Shown here one piece after another: positions 36,901 to 45,674 of a stretch of DNA of 64,000 bases. The position numbers and the translations under genes are program-made. Source of the stretch: RDXT01 sp033762375 (lineage in GTDB: Bacteria > Bacteroidota > Bacteroidia > J057); assembly GCA_033762375.1 (NCBI GenBank), contig JANRLQ010000026.1, forward strand, positions 434,001 through 498,000, given 5' to 3'. Numbering within the stretch: the first letter of the stretch is position 1; each line of letters opens with the position of its first letter. The notes beneath the pieces were generated by a model. The model was given only the letters and a program-made list of their open reading frames with translations. It was not told the origin of the DNA and made no database searches.

Positions 36901-37000
36901 CTCTCACGTGGAGGAGCTCCAGCAAGAAATAGATACCTATCTCCAAATCCTGCATGATGAGCAGACGGGCAGCAGGATACTGCCCAGTTGGGTGGGTTGA
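33923..37000 (+). CDS. sbcC: Exonuclease subunit SbcC (Rad50 homologue)
   Basis: SMC-like ATPase partner of SbcD. 1025 residues with the standard architecture: Walker A GATGSGKS at residues 35-42, two long coiled-coil arms, a central zinc hook CPLC (Cys 511 and 514), the ABC signature LSGGQ (928-932) and Walker B with Asp 962-Glu 963. Both halves of the head and the hook are intact, so the protein is expected to be functional. The arms are rich in Gln/Glu/Leu as expected for coiled coils. Confidence 0.97.
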   Translation: MIPISLSIQGIYSYQQRQDIDFTRLTSAQLFGIFGATGSGKSAILEAISFALYGECERLNQKENRSYNMMNLRSDRLMIDFTFESGGTTYRFTVSGRRNSRRFEDTGTLERRAFRLEGGMPVPLDHTSAESILGLSYDNFKRTVIIPQGKFQDFLQLTETERTRMLKEIFGLEKYELAHKAAALEQQNHQQLTRIEAQLAQLAHATPEQLADVRHQADTLAATTAAAQEQVRQVDKQVQRMEELRSVFAKIDHQQNLIAELVAHADQYDLREKNLKAYEWCLRECKPLLDRRNELADQLQRTAQTIRDKKELQHQTRQDLELAENAFEKIDRDYHERERYLGQAAELESLINLRQLHRQVQALEARILKGEQLIETNRQETTLYKQQAQEHNTQIQILRDQKPDLTQLLAVKLWHDQYHTLQLTLTNCLTSLTESQNRLEARQQDIRQLIAPLELDIHQARLAPAEVENIIRTRIHHTRETLLAGESKLEQLTVRARLQAFAAALLPGTPCPLCGATEHPDPLDTSHPDPAYERLKTDVEAQKKALAQLEKNLVQLESFHIQLIDIQENINVQEDKRRLAEKEVRQHTARFVWKAYEGASAEAIHQQITMISQLDEQIGHHERERQALENAVTQKNQERESYQAGLEKLRRERTDYEIALQTGLGKLRIIQAETYQAHNDAAINQAAAQARDAHRQLEHLWGEYQKKIRTLRSNLDKLSGEISGHEQQEQAYSQKLARQNLVLASLLPAGGYQDLAAVEQVLGLGLDIESEKNAILTYRQHLHTARATLEDLKTVTTGKSFDEVTYQALKEQLASLQQQIHDLIQAQGGLKQAQERLEQELAEKTRLESAQDQLNIRAENIRTLKNLFAKSGFVNYVSTVFLQNLCLTANERFRKLTRGALSLETTAGNNFQVRDFLNNGQVRSVKTLSGGQTFQAALSLALALADQVQQQASNAQNFFFLDEGFGSQDKLSLQIIFQTLKSLRHENRIVGIISHVEELQQEIDTYLQILHDEQTGSRILPSWVG

Positions 37001-37076
37001 GGTGTGGAGTCGTAATCGCGTGATTCTTGATTTTCGAATCAAAAAGAAGGCACTGACCTTGGTCCGGCGTAGGTTA

Positions 37077-37541
37077 TCAGCCATTGGTCTCGGGCGGTGC
37101 GCCAGGCTGGCTATACCAGCCTGAAGGCTGGTCATGATACCCCCCATCTGCTCCCAGGCTGAAAAACCAACGCTGGTGGCCATTGGTGACCAGGAGGTGA
37201 GGGGCTTGTAAGACCAGGTTATACCGGGCTATCTGCTCCAGGGTACTCTCGGTGAGGGTTATGTCTGGTGCCTTACATTCACATAAAAGAAACGGAGTGC
37301 CCTGTCGGCTGAACACGACAATATCAAACCGACGCCGGGTCTGAAAATACCGTATTTCCCGCTCTACACTGATCAGACCCGGGACAATATTCTTTTCTTC
37401 GACCAAAAACCGGATCAGGCGCTGCCGCACCCCTTCTTCTGGTGTCAGGAGTACCCATCGCCTGCGGATAGGATCCCAGACCTGTCGCTGGTGATCCGGT
37501 CCTTGTGTCGGCAGTGGATAATCTGGCAGGCCCTGATGCAT
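37077..37541 (-). CDS. HsdR N-terminal-like (HSDR_N) PD-(D/E)xK domain protein
   Basis: 154 residues that contain only the nuclease-like domain of type I restriction HsdR. The core shows 'GVRQRLIRFLVEEKNI', then 'ERE...RRRFDIVVF' with the acidic Asp, and the 'FLLCECKAP' motif supplying the E-x-K. Stand-alone proteins of this sort are common in Bacteroidota and are not by themselves restriction systems; their function is unknown. It is convergent with sbcC, and no methylase or specificity gene is near. Confidence 0.85.
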   Translation of the reverse strand: MHQGLPDYPLPTQGPDHQRQVWDPIRRRWVLLTPEEGVRQRLIRFLVEEKNIVPGLISVEREIRYFQTRRRFDIVVFSRQGTPFLLCECKAPDITLTESTLEQIARYNLVLQAPHLLVTNGHQRWFFSLGADGGYHDQPSGWYSQPGAPPETNG

Positions 37542-37631
37542 TCTTTCTGGTAATATTAAAACAAATGTCTGGTAATCGGTCGGGTTTTCCTATATTCGGG
37601 TGTTTGTGGCAGGGTTTTTCAATCATGTCTT

Positions 37632-37940
37632 ATGCTTGTATACAGTGTTACGGTCTCGCTGGATGAAGGGGTACGCGAGGCTTGGCTCAGTTGGATGCGG
37701 GATGATCATATTCCGGCAGTAATGGCGACCGGATATTTTCGCTCATTTGAATTTCTGGAGCTTCTGGAGCCTGCTCCGGAGCCGGGTACCTGTACCTTTA
37801 ATATCCAGTACCGATGCCCTGACCAGGTATCTTATGAAACATACCTGGCCCGTGAGGCCCCGGCACTTCGCCAGGATCACGAGAACCGGTTTGGTCAGCA
37901 CTTTGTCGCTTTTCGCACGTTATTACGAACGGTATCATGA
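37632..37940 (+). CDS. DUF4286-family protein
   Basis: 102 residues with the layout of DUF4286, a small ferredoxin-like-fold protein common in Bacteroidota: 'YSVTVSLDEGVREAWLSWMRDDHIPAVMATGYFRSF' and a C-terminal 'HFVAFRTLL'. No catalytic residues are known for the family. It opens a four-gene plus-strand operon; its stop overlaps the start of the PrcB-like lipoprotein gene by 4 bp (ATGA). Confidence 0.85.
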   Translation: MLVYSVTVSLDEGVREAWLSWMRDDHIPAVMATGYFRSFEFLELLEPAPEPGTCTFNIQYRCPDQVSYETYLAREAPALRQDHENRFGQHFVAFRTLLRTVS

Positions 37941-38416
37941 CACGTGGTTATCTTTTGGGCCTATGCCTGCTGCTGAGCTTATTTGCCTGCAAATCCCAAC
38001 AATCTCTCCCCGCTGCCGGTTCACCCATCCCGCATGAGGTCATCTCGACCGGGTCCTACAGCGGTATATCGGCTGCGTACGATACCGTGATCACGGATGA
38101 CAGAACCTGGGCAACCTTCTGGCAAGAACTGGGTTCCAACCGCTTCCCGGCACCGGAACAACCCGCCGTCAATTTTGAGACCCATATCGTGCTGGTCGCC
38201 CTGATGGGTACCCAGTCTGGTGGTGGATACACCATCAGCATAGCAGGCGTGTCATCAGGCTCTCAGGGTGTCGTCGTGGAGGTCGTGAAGACTACACCGG
38301 GCCCTGACTGCATGACTACAGATGCACTCACACAGCCGTATTGTATCGTCTCGATCCCCCGGCAAGACACTCAAGTATCATTTGTAAGCCGTACGACCGT
38401 CACCAACTGTAAATAA
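37937..38416 (+). CDS. PrcB-like lipoprotein
   Basis: 159 residues. A signal peptide ends at a LFAC lipobox, giving a lipid-anchored protein. The mature domain resembles the C-terminal domain of PrcB: 'YDTVITDDRTWATFWQELG', 'FETHIVLVALMGTQSGGGYTISI' and 'PYCIVSIPR' are the family's recurrent segments. PrcB in spirochetes assists the protease dentilisin. Here a membrane-associated M48 protease is encoded 16 bp later, so a role in protease function is a reasonable inference. Translation is probably coupled to the DUF4286 gene by the 4-bp overlap. Confidence 0.78.
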   Translation: MTRGYLLGLCLLLSLFACKSQQSLPAAGSPIPHEVISTGSYSGISAAYDTVITDDRTWATFWQELGSNRFPAPEQPAVNFETHIVLVALMGTQSGGGYTISIAGVSSGSQGVVVEVVKTTPGPDCMTTDALTQPYCIVSIPRQDTQVSFVSRTTVTNCK

Positions 38417-38432
38417 TCACGCATCCGGCAGT

Positions 38433-40367
38433 ATGGTATGTCAGTACAGGATCCTGCCGACATTGTTTTTGATAGGGATCATGTATGCATCCGCTGCCGC
38501 CCAGACAGCAGCGGATGTCTCTTATGAGCGATTGTATCCAGCGGCTCCCATCCCAGCAGGCCAGGATATGAGGAGGCTGCCAGATATTCCGGAGGATCTT
38601 GTTGACAAACCGTCCCGGCGGGCAGTGTGGAAAAAATATGAACAGCAGAATCGGTTTTATCTGACAGAGCTGCTCCAGAGCCACCGGGTACTGTCTCAGG
38701 ACACCGTGAGCCGGTATCTGGGAGGCGTCGTAAATAAGGTAATGGCTGCACATCCTGAGATCAAGCGTCAATTGCGGATATATGCGCTGCGGGCCACGGA
38801 TGTCAATGCTTTTTCATCTGCTGACGGCACCCTGCTGATCAACCTCGGGTTGATTGCCGCATTGGATAATGAGGCGCAGCTTGCATTTGTCATTTGCCAT
38901 GAGATCAGCCACTATCTGCAGCAGCATAGCCTCCGCTACTTTCTCCAGCAGCAGTCTCCCCTGGCAGTATATCCGTTAGCCCCTGAGCTGGAAGCCGACT
39001 CAGTCGGACTGGCCTTATATCTGGCTGCTGGCTACCCGGCATCGGAGGTACTTGCCGCGCTTCGTTGTATGAACCCGGGCGCTATGTATTGGCATACAGA
39101 CTCGATCCCCATAACGATCCCGGGGTATCCTGAACGCTACCTGCCACCGCCATCTCAGGTAGTGTCAGACAGCCTCAGTCTCCTGCGTATTGAGCGGATC
39201 GCCCGGCAACTCCCCCCGGCAACCAGCCCCCTGGCAGATACCAGCCGGGCATTTCGGTATGTCAGGTTTCGTGCTCAGTATGAGTGCGCCTGGCTGTACC
39301 TGGAAAAAAGAGCGTACGAGCAGGCCATCTATGCGGCTGTCTGTCTGCGACATTTGTATCAGGATGCCCCGATACTGGATTTTGTTGCGGCATACGGCTG
39401 GTATGGATTGGCGATGTACGAGGCAGAAGGACGGATATGGGATGTAAGGTATCCGGCAGGGCCTGGTATGTTACAGCCCCTGACCCGTGCTGTAGATTCG
39501 CTGACAGGGGTACATATAGCCATTACAGCCCTGGAGGCTGCCACCACAGCTTATCTCAAACAACCTGATACAAGCCTCCTCCTGATGATATACGACCTGA
39601 AAAAACTGGTCTGTAACCAGGACTCTGCCCTGACAGGGTGGCAGGCAGATACCTGGCGCCGGTCGGGCCAGCTGCTGAGGCTACCTTCATGTCAATATCT
39701 GACGAGCCATCTCCCCCGAGACACTACCGCTGCTTTTTTGCAGGATAGTGAGATGTTATTAAATGGGCTGCCGCTGGGGCTGGACTCGCTCCTGATCTTA
39801 CCGGTAACGTATGAAAGACTGGATATGCGGCAGGACGTACCGCTGGATGTGCCTGCTTCTGAGGCAGCTGCTGATCGGATAACGCACCAGTTGGTAGCCG
39901 ATGCTGCAACATTTGACATGACCCTGGCCGTCTTGGCCCAGGACTCCGTATCGTCTGGGGATCTGACAGTCTACCGGCACCTGCAGTGTATACAGATGTG
40001 GATGGAGGAGCAGTTGCTGCATGGTGAGATACAGATGGTAAGTCTGTACCGGGAAGAGCTGAGGCAAATAGCAGCCTGGGCTCCATGTCGTTATGTAGGC
40101 CGTATTTCTGTCCGGGCGCTCGCACAGCCCCGCAAAGGACGGATACTGGTAGGGGTGGTCGGCATCCTGCTGCCGCCAGCCCTGCCGTATAGTTTGTATT
40201 ATATCCTGTCTCCCGAGTGGAATACCCGGATCACACTCCAGATTTTTGATCTGGAAGCCCAGCGCTGGTATGTATATTTTCCACGGCATATCCGGCTCCG
40301 TGATACGCCCGATCTCACGCGGGGGGTTATATTTGACCTGTTGTACCAGATTCACCAGAACCCTTAA
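38433..40367 (+). CDS. M48-family metalloprotease
   Basis: 644 residues with a signal peptide (residues 1-23). The zinc motif HEISH is at residues 156-160, with the third ligand Glu in 'ELEADSVGL' (185-193), as in M48 peptidases (YfgC/BepA, Oma1). The catalytic part lies between about 70 and 250 ('VNAFSSADGTLLINLGL' is the usual preceding strand). The remaining 400 residues form a helical region of unknown fold that is larger than in typical M48C proteins. It is exported, so it likely works in the periplasm, with the PrcB-like lipoprotein as a possible partner. Confidence 0.88.
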   Translation: MVCQYRILPTLFLIGIMYASAAAQTAADVSYERLYPAAPIPAGQDMRRLPDIPEDLVDKPSRRAVWKKYEQQNRFYLTELLQSHRVLSQDTVSRYLGGVVNKVMAAHPEIKRQLRIYALRATDVNAFSSADGTLLINLGLIAALDNEAQLAFVICHEISHYLQQHSLRYFLQQQSPLAVYPLAPELEADSVGLALYLAAGYPASEVLAALRCMNPGAMYWHTDSIPITIPGYPERYLPPPSQVVSDSLSLLRIERIARQLPPATSPLADTSRAFRYVRFRAQYECAWLYLEKRAYEQAIYAAVCLRHLYQDAPILDFVAAYGWYGLAMYEAEGRIWDVRYPAGPGMLQPLTRAVDSLTGVHIAITALEAATTAYLKQPDTSLLLMIYDLKKLVCNQDSALTGWQADTWRRSGQLLRLPSCQYLTSHLPRDTTAAFLQDSEMLLNGLPLGLDSLLILPVTYERLDMRQDVPLDVPASEAAADRITHQLVADAATFDMTLAVLAQDSVSSGDLTVYRHLQCIQMWMEEQLLHGEIQMVSLYREELRQIAAWAPCRYVGRISVRALAQPRKGRILVGVVGILLPPALPYSLYYILSPEWNTRITLQIFDLEAQRWYVYFPRHIRLRDTPDLTRGVIFDLLYQIHQNP

Positions 40368-40376
40368 CCGAAAACC

Positions 40377-41984
40377 ATGGACCCCACCTCAAGCCAGCAG
40401 GAGGAGCATCTGCAGCCAGGGCTTACAGCCTCACATACAGCGCTATTGCTGGTCTCTGTAGCCATTATTTCCATCTGTGCGATCCTGTATGAGCTGCTGA
40501 TCAGCACCATCTCCAGCTATTTTCAGGGCAGCAGCATCCTGCATTTTTCACTGGTGATCGGGCTATTTCTGTCTTTTATGGGCCTGGGGTCTTATTTGTC
40601 CAAGTTTGTCATACGCGGGCTGCTGCGGTGGTTTATCCTGTTTGAGATTTGGCTGGGTATTATTGGTGGTTTTTCGTCGGCAATCTTATACCTGGCGTTT
40701 TCCCTCACGCCTTATTTTTACCTGACGGCTTTTATCCTGCTGGGTACGCTGGGTACGCTGATAGGACTGGAAATTCCGCTCCTGACCCGGATGATCAACC
40801 GCTACGAAGGACTCAGGGACGCGATGGCCAAGGTACTCTCCTTTGACTATCTCGGGGCGCTGATCGCTTCAGTTTTGTTTCCCCTCCTGCTCCTGCCGAC
40901 CTTGGGGGTCATGCGCACCGCATTTGGGATCGGTATGCTGAACCTGGTCGTGGCAGCACTCAACACCTGGCAATTCAGGGCAGACCTGCCCGACTATCGC
41001 CGCATGATAATCCTATGTACGCTGGGGGGCGGTCTGCTGCTCGCGGGATTTGGGTATTCGTTCCAGATTACCCGTTTTTTCGAAAATTTTCTCTACCAGG
41101 ATGAGATTATGCTCTCCAGGCAGTCTGCTTATCAGCAGATTGTGATCACCCAGTGGAATGATGACACCCGCCTTTTTCTGGATGGCAATTTACAGTTTTC
41201 GTCTAAAGATGAGTACCGCTATCACGAACCCCTGGTACATATCCCCCTGCAACTGGCGGCTCATACCGGGCGGATTCTCATTTTGGGTGGAGGGGATGGA
41301 ATGGTGGCCCGGGAGGTCCTCAAGCACGCACAGGTGCAGACGGTAGATCTGGTAGACCTTGATCCTGAGATTACCCGGCTGGCAACATCACATCCGGTGC
41401 TGATCCGCCTGAATGACAGCTCGATGCTTGATCCGCGGGTCAGAATCGTCAATGAGGACGGATATAAGTTTATCGAAAACGGCACAGACCTGTACGATGT
41501 GATCATCATTGACCTGCCGGACCCTAACCATACAGCACTCGGCAAACTCTATACAGCAGAGTTTTATGGGCTGATCTCCAGGCGATTAGCGGCAGGGGGC
41601 GTCGTCGTGACCCAATCCACGTCACCTTATTTTGCCCCCAGGGCATTCTGGTGTATTCATCATACCCTGGCATCTGTATTTCCTGCGACGATCCCCTACC
41701 AGGTATATGTTCCTTCTTTCGGGCAGTGGGGATTTAACCTGGCGCTGAAAACCTCACCCAGGCTGGCGGGCCTTCACGCCGGCCCTGCACAAGATAGCCT
41801 GCTCCATAGCCTGACCCGGCGGCTGCAAGAGCGTCCGGTATCGCTGCGGTATCTCACGCCTGCGATCGCAGCGACCTTGTTTGTATTTGATGGTGATACA
41901 CAGGCCGTACCTGCTGAGGTCAATCACCTGGACAATCAGATTCTGGTGCAGTATTATGAAAATAGCTGGAACCAGTGGCGATAA
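40377..41984 (+). CDS. Membrane-anchored spermidine synthase-like protein
   Basis: 535 residues. About seven hydrophobic helices occupy residues 20-235. The C-terminal half is a methyltransferase-like spermidine synthase domain: LGGGDGMVAREVLKH (near residue 302), 'VDLVDLDPEITRLA', 'DLYDVIIIDLPDPN', and 'LYTAEFYGLISRRLAAGGVVVTQS'. This two-part layout is that of the membrane-bound SpeE-like proteins of many bacteria, whose aminopropyl transfer activity is mostly unproven. The stop codon lies inside a strong hairpin. It is the last gene of the four-gene operon. Confidence 0.9.
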   Translation: MDPTSSQQEEHLQPGLTASHTALLLVSVAIISICAILYELLISTISSYFQGSSILHFSLVIGLFLSFMGLGSYLSKFVIRGLLRWFILFEIWLGIIGGFSSAILYLAFSLTPYFYLTAFILLGTLGTLIGLEIPLLTRMINRYEGLRDAMAKVLSFDYLGALIASVLFPLLLLPTLGVMRTAFGIGMLNLVVAALNTWQFRADLPDYRRMIILCTLGGGLLLAGFGYSFQITRFFENFLYQDEIMLSRQSAYQQIVITQWNDDTRLFLDGNLQFSSKDEYRYHEPLVHIPLQLAAHTGRILILGGGDGMVAREVLKHAQVQTVDLVDLDPEITRLATSHPVLIRLNDSSMLDPRVRIVNEDGYKFIENGTDLYDVIIIDLPDPNHTALGKLYTAEFYGLISRRLAAGGVVVTQSTSPYFAPRAFWCIHHTLASVFPATIPYQVYVPSFGQWGFNLALKTSPRLAGLHAGPAQDSLLHSLTRRLQERPVSLRYLTPAIAATLFVFDGDTQAVPAEVNHLDNQILVQYYENSWNQWR

Positions 41985-41998
41985 CCCCGGTTCCAGCT
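41964..41998. terminator. Bidirectional terminator overlapping the stop codon
   Basis: A perfect 10-bp stem (41964-41973 with 41989-41998) encloses the stop codon (41982-41984) of the spermidine synthase-like gene. T-rich bases follow on both sides (GGTTTT on plus, CTATTTTC on minus), and the convergent gene ends at 42018. Confidence 0.75.
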
Positions 41999-42017
41999 AC
42001 AGGTTTTATGAGATCCC

Positions 42018-45000
42018 CTATCGGGTAATCACCAGCTCTCGGCTCAGCACCTGACGCGGGGTACGTACCCGTACGAGGTATATACCACCCGGCACCTCCA
42101 GGTTCAGGGTGTGCTGAATATCAGAGGCTTCTGGTAAGGTGATGGCATATACCCGTACCCCGGTGATGTTCCATACTTCCAACTCGGCGGCAGCAGGATA
42201 ACCCAGGTGAATATCCACGGTGCAGGTACCCGGGGCAGGATTGGGATACAGGTCGAGGCTCCCTGTGAGGGGTGGCGTTATGGCTGTCACCGCGCTGTCA
42301 ATCGTAGTACAGGTGATGTCTGAGAAATAGTATTGGCCCAGGGTGTAGAGGACGGTAAACTGTTCCCAGATGTCCTTCCCAAAGTCTGAGTTGTACCGCT
42401 TCAACTGGGTGCCATCGGGCCGCATGATGCGCACAAATCCACTCCCGTCACTGTTGGCCCACCACGAAAGTCCGTCATTGCCATCCCAGTCTGCGAATAC
42501 ATTGTCGTCTCTGAAATGGAAAGTGTAACACCCCAGCGGCAAATCCAGCGTGTCCCGGTACAGGGTATTGTTTTGCATCTGGGTCCGCTGCCGGACGACC
42601 ACCCCTTCGGCATCCGTGATGGTATAGGAGTTTTCGGCAGCTACCCCATTGGTGCGGATTTCCAGCACGGAGCCTGAAAAAAGCCGGGTAGGAATGGCAA
42701 AGCGGGATTCCTTCAGGTTATTACCGGGGTTGTGATCCTGCTTTCCATTGGGGTTGACCAGCTCCGCAAAAAACACAGGTTGTCCCTGCGCGGAAGTGGC
42801 CCAGTTGAACTCCGGGAGGTCTATTTCAGTACTTTCCAGAAAGCCCAGGTTGCCCTCCCAGACATATCCGCAGGTCTGAAGCCCACCCCGGATCCCATAC
42901 CGGATCCCGACCTGGGTCAGGGGTTCGGTACCATTGTTTCGGATGCGGATACGGGGGTTGTCACAGATAGGATTTCGCCGGCTGAATCGTTTGTCGTCTG
43001 TAGGAGCCATGATCTCCTCCATGGAAACATCCCGGACAAAGTTAGGCGGACCATAGGTAACAAGTTGCCCGCTGAAAACATAGTTACCCTCTGCCGGATA
43101 CGGAGCCGGATTCTGAATTTTATACTCGATCGCCACTGTATCGCCGGGGGTTACCAGGGGCGTGAGTTCGTGGCTGAACACTGATACAGGTGATCCCGGA
43201 CACCACCCGGCGCGGTCATATACCCAGGTGCCTCCCTGAGGATACACAAAGTTATCTCCGCATTCGTTCCAGACCTCCCAGTCAAAGGCTTGATTGCCAT
43301 TTACATACAGGTAGTGGTGCCGGGGACAGAACTCACCACAGTCTGTTTGTCCGCCAAAACCGTGTCCACTGATACGCATATTGACCCGGTAGGCAGCGCC
43401 GAGTGGATCCAGAAGCCGGGTGACGGGTTTGGCTTGTACATTGTTCCAGAGATCGGCATAGGAGTACTCACCCTGCCAGAGGTTCTCGATCTTGCGGACA
43501 GTCCGGGCGGGTGTTCCTTTGATCATGATAAACTTGAGATCCAGCAATTCCTGGTTATTGCCTGCCTGAAGATATACCCAGTCATGCAGGATCGGTTCAT
43601 AATCCGTCACATCAAAAACCCAGCGGGTGCCTTGTGCGCCCAGATCGAGGTTGATGCCATAAGGCGTAATAAACCGCCCTATCTCATACCAGACAATATT
43701 GCTGTAATAAACATGGTCCCGCCGCCGGAGTACGGTGTCGGCCTGTACCCATACAGAGTCCAGTACTTGCCCATTTGCATCATATATATAGGTATAACTC
43801 TGGGCTGGCCACACGGTCAGGGTATCTGTGGGAATAGACGGATGCTGGGGATGATCGTCCGGGATAATATAGGCTCCGCTGGGATGGTTGTAGACGACCA
43901 CCTGGACAGGCTCCCGCACCACGGAGTCCACAGACAGGGTGGAGTCCAGATAGGAGATGAAGGTACCCTGCTCAAATACGGTCTGGGGCCGCTCTGTGAC
44001 CGGAGTCATATCACGGGTGATATCCTGTGGTCTCCACTTGCGCCAGGCTGGGGGGCCCAGGAGTTGCCCCGTAAATCCATGACCAGAGGCATCCTGTGTG
44101 GTCAGCCCTTGTCCTTCATCCAGCGGCCACCACCCCTTGAGGTGCGCATAGTCAGGATGATCGGGGGTGATGGGTTTATGTTTCCAGGCCTGAATGACCG
44201 CTCCATCCAGGGCTTTGTCCCAGACCCGCACCTCGTCCAGCTTACCTTTAAAAAAAGACCCGCTCCATCTGCCGAGCCATATATTAAAGGTACCTGTACT
44301 GATCGAGATGTTGCGGCTGGCCTTCAGGACACCATCAAAGTAAATTTTTGCCACGGATCCATCAAATGTCACGGCATAGTGATGCCAGGACCCCGGGCTG
44401 CCGGGCAACGTAACATCAAAGTCTGGTGTCCCCCAAAACTGGGCCCGCCACAGGGCAGGAGTAGTCATGGTGCGCAGCGAAAAATCAGCACCTGTACTAC
44501 CGGTAGGGCCTGCCTGAAATATTCCGGCGTCATTAAAAGCATCTGCCTGCGCCCACATCTCGATGGTGCGTGCGTCTGTTCCTGCGATCTGAGGCCCGGA
44601 TCCCAGGTCTACCATATCATTGGTACCATCCAACTGGAGATAATAGGCTGACCCAGACGTCATGACCCCGGTTCCGGCCCCGACCGTATCTGCAGCGACA
44701 GAAGCCGGTGCGTATGAGGTAGTACTTTCGTAGGTAAATTCTACTGCCAGGTTTGAAACACCGTCCCAGCTATAACCCTGGACAAACGGAAAACTATACC
44801 AGCCTGCTCCTGAAAAATCGGTGTCATGGTAGTACACCTCTGTAAATCCCGTTTGCTGAAACTGGGTATCACCCAGGCTGTCCAGCAGCGTAGGTGCGAT
44901 CCGGATCCTGAGGTTGCGGGCCGTGGTAGAGGCGCCCATGAGGTACAGCCGCAGGCCCGTGATGTCACCTGGCGAGAGGCCTGCCGCCAGAAGCTCACTT

Positions 45001-45521
45001 GCGGTCCAGATAAACTGTGCCCTGCCTACAGGATGCCCGCCAAATAATGGCAAACTCTTACCGCCAGCTCCGGGCGCAGAACTGGTGAGACCGAGCGTAT
45101 CGGTGTACACCCTGTAGGGCTGCCATACATGGGTGTAGGTATGTACGGGTGTCAGGCGCAGGGCCAGGGAGTCAGGAGTGCCTCCGTTGATGAGTTGATA
45201 GTTCGGCGTCACACGACGAGTTGAGTCCATCACCCCGCTGGAGTCCACTACGTATGTGTGGGTCGTATAGTCCCATTCGCCACAAGGATACCCGTCGTGA
45301 TTGGTGGCAGCATCACACTTGAGGGTATAGTACATCAGGATTTTTTCGAAATGCACAGAAGTATCCGGAAACAAAAAACTCCCCCGATAAGGAGCAGACC
45401 ACCCGACCGGACTCGGGTCATTAAATGAAAATGTCTGCACCACCAGGGTATCACCTGACTGTGCATAGAGCTGGCCAATCATCAGGAAGACCATGAGGCT
45501 CCAGCGTATAAGATTATTCAT
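42018..45521 (-). CDS. Secreted PNGase F-related protein with LamG-like insert and T9SS tail
   Basis: 1167 residues from ATG 45521 (an upstream TTG is possible). After the signal peptide (1-20) comes a PNGase F-type N-terminal part with 'CGEWDY' (80-85), whose Asp may match the catalytic Asp of PNGase F. This is interrupted by a jelly-roll-like segment and a LamG domain ('TIEMWAQADAFNDAGIF' to 'KLDEVRVWDKALDGAVI'). The PNGase F middle and C-terminal parts follow: 'RWVFDVTDYEPIL', 'ISGHGFGGQTDCGEFCPR', 'YPQGGTWVYDRAGWCPG'. The end is a T9SS type A sorting domain (SLDLYPNPAPGT, ..., SRELVITR). A surface or secreted glycoprotein-deglycosylating role is a family-based inference. Confidence 0.85.
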   Translation of the reverse strand: MNNLIRWSLMVFLMIGQLYAQSGDTLVVQTFSFNDPSPVGWSAPYRGSFLFPDTSVHFEKILMYYTLKCDAATNHDGYPCGEWDYTTHTYVVDSSGVMDSTRRVTPNYQLINGGTPDSLALRLTPVHTYTHVWQPYRVYTDTLGLTSSAPGAGGKSLPLFGGHPVGRAQFIWTASELLAAGLSPGDITGLRLYLMGASTTARNLRIRIAPTLLDSLGDTQFQQTGFTEVYYHDTDFSGAGWYSFPFVQGYSWDGVSNLAVEFTYESTTSYAPASVAADTVGAGTGVMTSGSAYYLQLDGTNDMVDLGSGPQIAGTDARTIEMWAQADAFNDAGIFQAGPTGSTGADFSLRTMTTPALWRAQFWGTPDFDVTLPGSPGSWHHYAVTFDGSVAKIYFDGVLKASRNISISTGTFNIWLGRWSGSFFKGKLDEVRVWDKALDGAVIQAWKHKPITPDHPDYAHLKGWWPLDEGQGLTTQDASGHGFTGQLLGPPAWRKWRPQDITRDMTPVTERPQTVFEQGTFISYLDSTLSVDSVVREPVQVVVYNHPSGAYIIPDDHPQHPSIPTDTLTVWPAQSYTYIYDANGQVLDSVWVQADTVLRRRDHVYYSNIVWYEIGRFITPYGINLDLGAQGTRWVFDVTDYEPILHDWVYLQAGNNQELLDLKFIMIKGTPARTVRKIENLWQGEYSYADLWNNVQAKPVTRLLDPLGAAYRVNMRISGHGFGGQTDCGEFCPRHHYLYVNGNQAFDWEVWNECGDNFVYPQGGTWVYDRAGWCPGSPVSVFSHELTPLVTPGDTVAIEYKIQNPAPYPAEGNYVFSGQLVTYGPPNFVRDVSMEEIMAPTDDKRFSRRNPICDNPRIRIRNNGTEPLTQVGIRYGIRGGLQTCGYVWEGNLGFLESTEIDLPEFNWATSAQGQPVFFAELVNPNGKQDHNPGNNLKESRFAIPTRLFSGSVLEIRTNGVAAENSYTITDAEGVVVRQRTQMQNNTLYRDTLDLPLGCYTFHFRDDNVFADWDGNDGLSWWANSDGSGFVRIMRPDGTQLKRYNSDFGKDIWEQFTVLYTLGQYYFSDITCTTIDSAVTAITPPLTGSLDLYPNPAPGTCTVDIHLGYPAAAELEVWNITGVRVYAITLPEASDIQHTLNLEVPGGIYLVRVRTPRQVLSRELVITR

Positions 45522-45604
45522 AGCGGTCAAAGCAGGTTTAGGAATGAGACAGTGATGGGATTTTTGTACTACGTATATCGAATATCATATAATCTTAGCA
45601 AGAT

Positions 45605-45635
45605 AAAAAAAGCCGGGGATACTATTCCCCGGCTT
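45605..45635 (-). terminator. Intrinsic terminator of the MiaE-like gene
   Basis: A perfect 10-bp GC-rich stem (45610-45619 with 45626-45635), a 6-base loop and a run of seven T on the minus strand, 40 bp after the stop. Confidence 0.88.
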
Positions 45636-45674
45636 ATCAAGAGGCTCCGCCTTGTCAGCTTCCTACGGGGTGTA

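Noticed and set aside
33923..37541. sbcDC next to an HsdR-N nuclease-like gene read as a defence island
   Set aside because: sbcDC is a housekeeping repair operon, and single HsdR-N domain genes are common core genes in this phylum; no methylase, specificity, toxin or other defence gene is present.
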